Part shown: in pieces, positions 1-8,342 of the stretch
Layout: the number at the start of each line of letters is the position of its first letter
How positions within the stretch are numbered: position 1 is the stretch's first letter
Assembly (NCBI GenBank): GCA_015478945.1
Contig: JABUQX010103467.1
Coordinates: 1-15,000 of the forward strand
DNA from: Trachelipus rathkii
Lineage: Eukaryota; Arthropoda; Malacostraca; Isopoda; Trachelipodidae
Direction of reading: 5' to 3'
Length of the DNA: 15,000 nucleotides
Program-made: the position numbers and the translations under genes
The notes under the pieces: generated by a model
The model's database searches: none
What the model was told of the DNA's origin: nothing
The model's input: only the letters and a program-made list of their open reading frames with translations

Positions 1-355
1 CAGATCTTAAAGTCTGATTCCATAAGAAATTTATCGTTTAGTAGCAGAAAATACTTTTATAGGGGTATGTTTGTATGTGTGTGTGAAACAATAAGTGTGA
101 CATGTGGGTTCCTATAATTTTGACATTGGAAAATTCCTGAAGGACAGGTTCTAGAATTTTCCTGCGATATGCTGGAGGATATTTTTTAGGATTTATCCTG
201 CAGAAAAATTCCTTTTGGAATTTTTATAAATTCAGAATGGAAATGTCCTAAAGGATAAATTCCTGATTGAATTCTCTAGGTAATTTCGCCATTCCATATG
301 GTCCATAAATTTCCAGTTGGCTTCCCCACAGGACCTTTTTGCTGCCAGTAAAGCG
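1..355. other. AT-rich unassigned sequence
   Basis: No coding region or recognisable element is visible. The stretch contains small self-complementary pieces. The clearest is a perfect 9-bp stem (AAAAATTCC / GGAATTTTT) with a TTTT loop at 204-225, preceded by a 5-bp AGGAT/ATCCT stem near 188-199. The minus-strand reading through 276-355 does not continue the LINE sequence next door, so the LINE-derived array ends at about 357. Confidence 0.5.
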
Positions 356-356
356 T

Positions 357-1645
357 TCCTGAAGAAAGAAAATCACCAGTAGGAAGAGGACAAAGAATCA
401 CAAAGAGAAAGAAGATCACCAGTAAGGCAGAGGACCAAGAATCAGATAGAAGAGAAAGAAGATCACCAGTAAGGAAGAGGACCAAGAATCAGAAAGAAAA
501 GATCACCAGTAAGGAAGAGAACCAACAATCAGAAAGAAAATCACCAGTAAGAAGAGGACCAACAATCAGAAAGAAGGAATGAAACACAGTAAGGAAGAGA
601 ACCCAGAATCAGAAAGAAGAGAAAGAAGGTCACCAGTAAGGAAGAGGACCAAGAATCAGAAAGAAGAGAAAGAAGATCACCAGTAAAGAAGAGGACCAAG
701 AATCAGAAAGAGAAAGAAGATCACCAGTAAGGAAGAGGACCAACAATCAGAAAAAAAAGAAAGATCATCAGTAAGGAAGAGGACCAACAATCAGAAAGAG
801 AAAAAAGATCACCAGTAGGGAAGAGGGCCAAGAACCAGAAAGAAAAATCACCAGAAGGAAGAGGACCAACAATCAGAAGAAGAGAGAGAAAAGATCACCA
901 GTAAGGGAGAGGAACCAAAGATCAGAAAGAAGAGAAAGAAGATCACCAGTGGAGAAGGGGACCAAGAAGAATCAGAAAGAGAAAGAAGATCATCAGTAAG
1001 GAAGAGGACCAAGAATCAGAAAAAAAGAGAAAGAAGATCACCATAAAGAAAGAAAAGAATCATCAAGAAGAGGAGAAAGAAGATCACCAGTAAGAAAGAG
1101 GACCAAGAATCAGAAAGAAGAGAAAGAAGATCATCAGTAGGGAAGAGGACCAAGAATCAGAAAGAAGAGAAAGAGGATCATCAGTAAGGAAGAGGAATAG
1201 GAATCAGAAAAGAAGAGAAAGATCACCAATAGAGCGTTTAGGACAAAGGAATCAGAAAAGAGAAGAGAAAAGATAAGATTACCAGTAAAAGAAGAGGACA
1301 AGGAATCAGAAAGAAGAGAAAGAAGATCACCAGTAGGAAAGTGGACAAGGAATCAGATAGAAAGAAGATCAGCAGTAAGAAAGAGGGACCAAGAATCAGA
1401 AAGAAGAAGAAAGATCACCAGTAAGGAAGAGGACCAAGAAAGAAGAAAGAAGAGAGAAGAAGAGGATCATCAGTAGGAAGGGACCAGGAATCAGAAAGAA
1501 GAGAAAAAAGATCACCAGTAAGGAATAGGACAAGGAATCAGAAAGAAGAGAAAGAAGATCACCAGTAAGGAAGAGGACCAAGAATCAGAAAGAAGATTAC
1601 CAGTGAGGAAGGGGACAAAGAATCAGAAAGAAGAGAAAGATCACC
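357..1645. repeat. 45-bp GA-rich minisatellite, about 29 copies, LINE-derived
   Basis: Tandem purine-rich units are marked by a recurring ATCACCAGTAAGGAAGAGGAC core followed by AGAATCAGAAAGAAGAG. Counting the TCACCAGT core and its variants from about 381 to 1641 gives roughly 29 copies with a mean spacing of 45 bp. Individual units vary from about 34 to 57 bp through small indels. Read on the minus strand, a typical unit encodes a peptide like TGDLLSLLSDSWSSAL. That matches the LINE RT segment that follows the fingers motif in this LINE family. The array joins the LINE fragment at 1646-2041 in the correct reading frame, so it looks like a local expansion of 15 RT codons. The long minus-strand ORFs inside the array are by-products of the repeat, not genes. 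Confidence 0.9.
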
Positions 1646-2041
1646 AATAGAGCTCTACTTATGAAAGACATAATGGAGATCAAAGATAATATTAGAAACA
1701 TTCAGATGATTCAAAATCTTCTTAAAGATAGAATCAAAATTTTTAAAAAAAATATCACATGTTAAAGTGGGATGACGATAATTGGAGGGTTGAGAGGGGT
1801 CCCTTTTTTCGGCAAACTCTGAATGAGCGCAGGTTTCAAACAAGAAGGGAAGGTTAAAGCGGAAGGACGATAATTGGAGGGTTGAGAGGGGTCCCTTTTT
1901 TCGGCAGAGCCTGAATGAGCACAGGTTTCATGAAAGAAGGGAAAGTCGAAGTAGAAAGACACACACGGAATAGTTTAACAAGGCAGAGTGCTAGTTCGGA
2001 AGGACTAGAGAGAGAGTGTGCGTTACTAAATTCAAAATTCG
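1646..2041 (-). pseudogene. Degraded LINE reverse transcriptase fragment (fingers region)
   Basis: The minus strand encodes, in broken frames, the conserved segment before and through the RT fingers of a non-LTR retrotransposon. A KLFRVCLSTSTFPS stretch is followed by a PKKG / DPSQPSNYRP motif, then NFDSIFKKILNHLNVS and FDLHYVFHK, which corresponds to the family's SDHQYGFRK. A TAG stop follows HK. A frameshift lies in the A-run of the PKKG codons, and the PSNYRP motif occurs twice because of a 92-bp tandem duplication. The fragment is bounded by (AT)n on its 5' coding side and by the LINE-derived minisatellite on its 3' side. It looks like the same family as the larger copy at 13337-14663. 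A jockey/I-like superfamily is probable but the exact clade is not decided. Non-functional. Confidence 0.8.
1761..1944. repeat. 92-bp tandem duplication inside LINE fragment
   Basis: Copy 1 (1761-1852) and copy 2 (1853-1944) both begin at GTTAAAG and share GATAATTGGAGGGTTGAGAG and the following GGTCCCTTTTTTCGGCA. They differ by a modest number of substitutions. The first bases of a third copy (GTCGAAG...) follow at 1945-1960. Each copy carries the minus-strand PSNYRP coding segment with the same frame break in the A-run. Confidence 0.9.
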
Positions 2042-2051
2042 AATATATATA

Positions 2052-2096
<45 letters not shown>

Positions 2097-2174
2097 AAAG
2101 GAATAAATATATGATGTATATATAAATGATGATCATATAAATATGTATAAATATATATATATATATATAATATA

Positions 2175-2212
<38 letters not shown>
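2042..2212. repeat. (AT)n microsatellites
   Basis: Two AT dinucleotide arrays (about 2043-2094 and 2148-2212) are separated by about 50 bp of AT-rich sequence. The first begins exactly where the LINE similarity on the minus strand stops. Confidence 0.95.
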
Positions 2213-2215
<3 letters not shown>

Positions 2216-2220
2216 TGGGG

Positions 2221-2371
2221 AAACATAATATCCAAAATGCCAGGATAAAGGGGTAAAGGCCCCCACGGAAATTCCCCAGTAATGGCTATAATTACCTTTG
2301 ACTCTAATTCCAGCTTTGGCGATTCCTGCGCTGTTTCTCCTTCTCCAACCCCTCCAGCTCAAACATAATAT
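2221..2371. mobile_element. Possible short insertion flanked by 11-bp direct repeats
   Basis: AAACATAATAT occurs at 2221-2231 and again at 2361-2371, bracketing a 129-bp segment of higher GC than its surroundings. The arrangement looks like a target-site duplication around a short retroposed or otherwise inserted sequence. On the minus strand the insert begins GAGCTGGAGGGGTTGGAGAA and could encode a short charged peptide (ELEGLEKEKQRR), but no complete ORF or known element is recognised. The flanking repeats are AT-rich, so chance is possible. Confidence 0.3.
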
Positions 2372-2848
<477 letters not shown>

Positions 2849-3007
2849 GCTATATACATATAGGTATAAAGAGTAGAGAGAGACGAGAGAGAGAGTATTA
2901 TCAAATCAATGTTTAATTAATACATATTTCATTTTAGTTACGTTTTAGATTTAAAAATAAATTTAGTTGGAACACACAACACAAAACATGAAACGTAAAA
3001 ATGTCAC

Positions 3008-3092
<85 letters not shown>
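3008..3092. repeat. (AC)n microsatellite, about 42 units
   Basis: Uninterrupted CA/AC dinucleotide array. The plus-strand ORF through it (a run of Thr-His) is low-complexity translation, not a gene. Confidence 0.97.
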
Positions 3093-3094
<2 letters not shown>

Positions 3095-3921
3095 TCTCTA
3101 TAAAGAAGAATTAGGGTATAACAGATTTCACAGCCCTGGTTCCGTATCCTTCCTTGTGTTCATTGTGTTCGGTAAGGGTTTTATGGAGACCATTCAGGTC
3201 CCCCCTAACCCAGGGCCTCCTGGTTCCGTATCCGCCAAATCGATATATTGACGAGTTTGGAGCAAAAAGATGAATAAATATATTCAACTAAAATGTACAG
3301 CGTAGAAATTTATTTGTTCTTTTGCTAAAGTTATACCTGAATAACTTGATGAAAACAAGCAAACTTGTGATAAAAAACGTTTTGTATTTGAAGGACAGCT
3401 GTTATATTTTTATACTTATTATTCCAAATTAATAATTGTAATAGACAACAGAAATAAATAAATAGATAAATAATTTAGTAAATCGATAAAAAAAACTAGT
3501 TTCAACAAATAAGTTAAAAATTAAATAAATAAATGAAGGTCTGAGATGTTGATTAAATGAATTTTCTTTCTCTAAACTTGAAGCGTTTTTTAATTATTTT
3601 TACTTTCGTTACTTCAAATATTAAAATTTTCAATCATATATTTTTTTAGCGGTAAATTTGTGTTTATAATTTCATTCATACGCAGATTACGCACGCACTT
3701 ATTGAAAATATGGACTGATAATTTCTCATACTATTATGACTGATTCCATTGTTTAAAGATTGACGAAGCCCATTGTGTCAATCAAATTTTGTATTACTGA
3801 AACATTCCCGGAGTTAACGCCCATGCTCATAAACAAATACTGACTTCCTTATTCTTGAAAGTCTTGCAAATTTATAAAAGTTTTCAAATTATGAGCAATT
3901 ATTCATCATGTAACGTCATTG
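3093..3921. other. AT-rich unassigned sequence with a 15-bp direct repeat
   Basis: No gene is seen. The first 150 bp are GC-richer and contain CCTGGTTCCGTATCC twice, at 3135-3149 and 3219-3233 (84 bp apart). The remainder (3251-3921) is AT-rich with short AAAT/AAATAG runs and no recognisable element. Confidence 0.5.
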
Positions 3922-4258
<337 letters not shown>

Positions 4259-4259
4259 G

Positions 4260-4475
4260 CTTTATACGGCCTTTCAGGGAGCTCAAGGCCGACGGGAACA
4301 TAGGGGACAAACCACTTCCCCATGAGAGGGGCAGAGACCCACGACACCCAAATAAAGAGCAGGGTTCGGGGCCCTCCCGGAGGAAAATAGCTCTACCGTG
4401 ATTTGAGAGACACCATTTCCTACCATCGGGGACGGGTATACCCTTGGGTGTTCTTTAGTAAAAAAAAAAAAAAAA
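4260..4475 (+). mobile_element. SINE-like GC-richer core with B-box-like motif and poly(A)
   Basis: This segment between the inverted arms is much GC-richer than its surroundings. It carries GGTTCGGGGCC at 4363-4373, resembling a pol III B box (GGTTCGANNCC), and ends in a 16-nt A run at 4460-4475. These traits suggest a SINE or the 3' end of another retroposon nested in the fold-back element. No convincing A box was found about 35-40 nt upstream and no tRNA body is recognisable, so the identification is weak. Confidence 0.3.
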
Positions 4476-4607
4476 GCAAAATTTAATAGAAAATTCTATT
4501 TATTTTAACGAGAAACCATTAAAAGGTCTCTAAATAGGTTTACCCAAAATAAATGAGCCTTTTAATCATATTATAATTATTAACAATAATTTTTTATGTT
4601 TTATTTT

Positions 4608-4780
4608 ATTTTCCCACATGTGAAATTTTACAAGGATTTCAAAAATGTATTCCTAAATGTATGTAGTTTGAATGTTTTTTCATTTCCGTACTAGAGGTGG
4701 ACCAACATTCCACAATAATATTCCATTTTACTATAATAATAGTGTTAATACTATGCTATAACATTTTAGTTCACTTGACC

Positions 4781-4783
<3 letters not shown>
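4608..4783 (-). repeat. Right inverted arm of fold-back element
   Basis: Reverse complement of much of 4039-4258. The match is strongest at 4674-4730 and 4608-4632. It ends at CCCTCTATATAT, where the next (AT)n array begins. Confidence 0.65.

Positions 4784-4866
<83 letters not shown>
4784..4866. repeat. (AT)n microsatellite
   Basis: AT dinucleotide array of about 83 bp forming the right flank of the fold-back element. Confidence 0.97.
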
Positions 4867-4868
<2 letters not shown>

Positions 4869-4940
4869 TATACCATATACCTACTATATATATATTGGGT
4901 CATGACCAGGAAAGGTAGCTAAAGGTCTTGGGAGTGGGGG

Positions 4941-5134
4941 CCGGGGAGGCGGGAGACCGAGAGGGAGGCCGAGAAGAAGGTGGAGAGGAAATAGAAGAGG
5001 TGCTGGAGAGGCATAACTTCCCGAACATCATGGAATTGAGAAAAGGTGGAGACCTCGAAGATAGAGACGGATGGAGGAAAACACACACCGACAGACAGAT
5101 AAATGCCTTCATTGGAGCAGAAAAGTTGGTATAG
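4941..5134 (+). pseudogene. Possible LINE C-terminal remnant (RPRGRPRRRW motif)
   Basis: One frame reads RPRGRPRRRW (about 4954-4983). After a frame change the sequence continues as EEIEEVLERHNF and, later, DLEDRDGWRKTHTDR up to a stop near 5134. A basic GRPRKRW-like motif followed by an acidic helix and a DR..WR motif is typical of the C-terminus of several LINE polyproteins. The fragment has one apparent frameshift, no RT core, and (AT)n arrays on both sides. It may belong to a different LINE family from the RT fragments elsewhere in the window. Low-complexity purine sequence could mimic the basic motif, so confidence is moderate. Confidence 0.4.

Positions 5135-5136
<2 letters not shown>

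Positions 5137-5225
<89 letters not shown>
5137..5225. repeat. (AT)n microsatellite
   Basis: AT array with one CT interruption near 5173. Confidence 0.95.
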
Positions 5226-5226
<1 letters not shown>

Positions 5227-5244
5227 TATATATAACTATATATA

Positions 5245-5415
5245 TATTGGCTCAGGACCTGACACCACACTATGTTGTGGAGGTTCAACAACTTTGTTCA
5301 CACCAGCCACCAGCTAACTGGGTTTAGACAAGGGACACGTCTAGTCAGGTCAGAAACTAAACATTTTCATTTCATTACAAGTCTTTGAACTTAATGATGA
5401 CATATAGCTACCTTA
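5245..5415. other. Short unassigned sequence between AT arrays
   Basis: About 170 bp of mixed composition with no ORF or element recognised. Its first bases (CTATATATATATTGGCTCAGGACC) closely resemble the post-array bases at about 4883-4905 (CTATATATATATTGGGTCATGACC), so the two arrays share a similar right-hand junction. Confidence 0.4.
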
Positions 5416-5469
5416 TATATATATACCATATATATATATATATATACCTATATATCTTATATATATCTA

Positions 5470-5519
<50 letters not shown>
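5416..5519. repeat. Interrupted (AT)n microsatellite
   Basis: AT dinucleotides interrupted by ACC, CCT, CTT and CTAT triplets in the first half, then a pure array from about 5474. Confidence 0.9.
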
Positions 5520-5521
<2 letters not shown>

Positions 5522-5605
5522 CAATACGAAATCTAATTATCTGGCTTGACTTTGAAACATATATATCGAACTCAAATCATCCAATATATATACACCACGT
5601 AATCA

Positions 5606-5772
<167 letters not shown>

Positions 5773-5971
5773 TACAGCAATAAATAGTCAAGTTTCAATA
5801 AATGTACATAGACATTTTCAGCTATATTAAATATATTCTCCGATACTACTAATTTAGATGTACAAATCATTTCAAACATAACTATTGTGTAGTTATTTTG
5901 TTATACAAGTATATTATTAAACAATTTGCACACTGTTTTGAAAAAGTCCAGATTTTAGGCGGATAGGCTAG
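5773..5971. other. Sequence upstream of 5' LTR, partly like the element's internal 3' end
   Basis: No gene is seen. The last 60 bases before the LTR (about 5912-5971) resemble the bases before the 3' LTR (about 10785-10846). TTAAACAATTTG...ACTG compares with TTTAATCAATTTG...ACTG, and ATTTTAGGCGGA compares with GTTTTGGGCGGA. The resemblance fades upstream. The likeness suggests this flank is the 3' end of another, truncated copy of the same element family rather than ordinary host target DNA. Confidence 0.4.
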
Positions 5972-6538
5972 TGTACAAAAAACTGCGTAGTTTTTCTATT
6001 TTTGCGAGCCTTTAACAATCGGTTATATTTCTTCTGCCAAATAGTGAAAATAATCATTCTTAAAATATTTATATAAGCCAACTCTAATAAAAATAGAAGT
6101 AAATGAGTCCTTTAAATATATTAAACAATTTATTAAATTTTTAGTTTATATTTTTATTACTTAATGATTTCTCAGTTTAATTATTTAAATTTGAAGAAAG
6201 AAATAATAGTTAGGAAAATTAATCTTTCTACCCTATAGCTCTCCATCTTCAAAAAAAGCTTTAAATCAAAGCAATTTCACTAGAAAAGAAAAAAAAAATT
6301 TCCCAAAAGTGGCAACTTTTATGACCCACACAGAAAAAATCCGGCCCACGAGGAGAAGGCGATGTTCAGATATTTACTTTAGCAGCAGACCTAGAACAAC
6401 GAAGGCAGTGAAAAATTAGGCCGGCCAAAATTTATCATAAAAAACAAGAAATTTGTCTATTTTGTATAGTGAAAATTAAATTACAGATGGCTTCACACTA
6501 ATTTTTAATCCCCGCAGAATCCTATCCTATCCCCAGAT

Positions 6539-6550
6539 CCTCGTATGAGG
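6539..6550. other. Small inverted repeat in 5' LTR
   Basis: CCTC-GTAT-GAGG is a perfect 4-bp stem with a 4-nt loop, conserved in the 3' LTR. Function unknown. Confidence 0.3.
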
Positions 6551-6803
6551 AGTTACAGTAATAAAGGCCGAAATAGCCACTAGGCCATATTAAAGGAACT
6601 TCAGCGCTCACTAAGAAAGTTGAATTAATTAAAGATATTTCAAGGTAAGAAAGATCTTTTTTCTGTTCATTGTCTCTTTCTGTTATAGCCTAAACACTTG
6701 GATAAAAAAAATAATAAACCTGCTCAATTTCAATAATATTTTATGTATAGTAGGAAATAGCACTTAAAAATATATATTTACTTCTACTTCATTAGAGTTG
6801 GCT

Positions 6804-6811
6804 TATAAATA
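6804..6811 (+). promoter_or_regulatory. Candidate TATA box of the 5' LTR
   Basis: TATAAATA is followed about 33 bp downstream by TTTCATGC (A at 6839), which could serve as an initiator. If correct, U3 is about 865 bp and transcription starts near 6839. The same motif is at 11683-11690 in the 3' LTR. In DNA this AT-rich, chance matches are common. Confidence 0.35.
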
Positions 6812-6890
6812 ATATGCACCTTAGACTTGCACGGTTTCATGCTCCTTAATTAGAAGCTACCTTATTAGTAATTCATTTAGTTTCATGCGA

Positions 6891-6896
6891 AATAAA
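6891..6896 (+). terminator. Candidate poly(A) signal in LTR R region
   Basis: AATAAA lies about 50 bp downstream of the proposed start site, a spacing that would define a short R region. The equivalent site in the 3' LTR (11770-11775) would end the transcript. It is inferred from position only. Confidence 0.3.
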
Positions 6897-6917
6897 ATTG
6901 ATTTAGTATTGAAAGGT

Positions 6918-7134
6918 AGCTGAAGGGTAATTGTGTAGTTGAAGGGGCCAACTTGAATAGGCTTCATATCTTAAATTAAAACCTTTTACACCTATTTATA
7001 TCTACAGCTACCCATAATATTGCTGGGAAAATTCAATTTCTCCTATATATATTGTCCCAGTATAGATATATGGTAGATGAAGGGTAATAGTAGAGCTGAA
7101 GGGTAATTGTGGAGTTAAAGGGGCCAACTTGGAT
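6918..7134 (+). repeat. 41-bp imperfect direct repeat inside the 5' LTR
   Basis: AGCTGAAGGGTAATTGTG followed by AGTTRAAGGGGCCAACTTG occurs at 6918-6958 and 7094-7134, differing at only a few bases. A partial third copy (GATGAAGGGTAATAG) lies at about 7076-7090. The same pair occurs in the 3' LTR at 11797-11837 and 11973-12013, so it belongs to the element and is downstream of the candidate start site. Confidence 0.85.
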
Positions 7135-7348
7135 GATTTGGCATATGCGATTATCCGAATTGAAGTTAGAAGCCCCCCCTTTTTTTTATGCTATATCTAT
7201 CATTTTAACCTAATAATAGTATGCACAAGGCCAAGTGGTATACTCATAAATTTTCATTTTCGCAGGGGAACTGAATTGCGAGGTTCATGAAAATGCTTTA
7301 CCAGAATACAATCACCATCCAGCCCCCAGATTCGATGTATAGTTGATC

Positions 7349-7349
<1 letters not shown>

Positions 7350-7411
<62 letters not shown>
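7350..7411. repeat. (ATT)n microsatellite in 5' LTR
   Basis: About 20 ATT triplets, with the counterpart in the 3' LTR at 12214-12276. It lies immediately after the segment that differs between the LTRs. Confidence 0.95.
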
Positions 7412-7557
7412 ACTAGGATTAAGAAATATTTTTTTCTTAACCTATAGAATCTATTTTTTTCATTTTTTTTTCTTTCAAATTATTTTACTTAGTTGAGATG
7501 GTAATTTTATATCAAAGATAAGCTATTTTGGTACATAAAACCTCAATTTTCGGTTCA

Positions 7558-7575
7558 TGGCGACCTTATGCCAGG
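7558..7575 (+). other. Primer-binding site
   Basis: TGGCGACCTTATGCCAGG directly abuts the CA end of the 5' LTR with no spacer. It begins with TGG, as needed to pair with the CCA end of a tRNA. The first eight bases match the TGGCGACC start of PBSs that pair with arginine tRNA in some insect retrotransposons. The match is not seen to extend further, so the tRNA identity is uncertain. Confidence 0.65.
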
Positions 7576-8177
7576 ATCTGGGCTAGGCGCTAAATAAGTA
7601 CGATGGATCTGGGGGTGATGGAAATTGGATTCTGCGAGAATTTACAAAAAAAAAAATTTCACAAATTTTTGCGAATTTAATAGTTATAATTTTATGAAAC
7701 TCATAATCATATTTTACATTTTTCTTTTGGTTTAAAATTTAATTTTCAAGCAAACTTATACAAAAAAAAAAAAAAAAAAAAAAAAATTAAAATTTGAATT
7801 TTCCGAAATTTCTTGCATTTTTTATTTTTTGTTGAAAGTTAAGTTTGTCTACAATTTTATTCAAGACTTATACATATAAACATATACTATTTGAATTTAA
7901 TTGAAAAAAAAATAATATATATAGCTTTATATATTTTGCGAAATTCCCATACCATAAATTTATTTAGTTTGCCTGCTCATTTTAGACATTTTTTTTAAAC
8001 TGTTCGTATAAGTTCATATAACATTTTGTAATTCAAAAAAAAAAATAATTTTTTTTAATTAGCTCGTAATAAATTTATTTTTTAAAAACATTTATCATTC
8101 AATTTTTTTATAAAAGTTTTTTGCTAATTTTATTTTTTTTTTAAAAAAAAAAAAATATTTTTATCAAAAGGTTTTAG

Positions 8178-8214
<37 letters not shown>

Positions 8215-8342
8215 AATAAATAAATTAATAGTTCTTTTTTAACGTTTTAGCTAAATAAATAAATAAATAAAAAAATAAATAAATAAAAACTACGGGATAT
8301 ATATTTTTTATTAGTTCGACTGTATAAGTTTTCCCTTTCACC
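7576..8342 (+). other. Untranslated leader of the retrotransposon
   Basis: About 770 bp, strongly A/T rich, with many homopolymer runs, including A runs at 7762-7786 and 8184-8211 and repeated TTTTTT/AAAAAA stretches. No ORF of note and no splice signals were recognised. The leader presumably contains the packaging signal, but nothing specific can be pointed to. Confidence 0.55.

Larger units (their letters stand above)
5972..7557 (+). repeat. 5' LTR (1,586 bp)
   Basis: Begins TGTACAAAAAACTGCG and ends ATTTTCGGTTCA, matching the 3' LTR end to end apart from one segment. By eye there are roughly a dozen substitutions and several homopolymer indels, mostly in the first 280 bp and around 6650-6680, and almost none between 6690 and 7300. 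Positions 7305-7349 do not align at all with the other LTR. It is followed by an (ATT)n array at 7350-7411 and then alignable sequence again. At nearly 1.6 kb this is a long LTR for the superfamily. Confidence 0.92.

Noticed and set aside
276..1581. Minus-strand ORFs of 61-69 codons through the GA-rich array, hydrophobic and membrane-like
   Set aside because: They are translations of the minisatellite. Indels break the frame every few units, and there is no start context or conserved protein.
357..1645. CRISPR-like array
   Set aside because: The units are contiguous degenerate repeats with no unique spacers, in a eukaryotic context, and they are explained as LINE-derived minisatellite.
2967..3251. 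94-codon plus-strand ORF with a Thr-His run
   Set aside because: Most of it is the (AC)n array, and the rest resembles no known protein.
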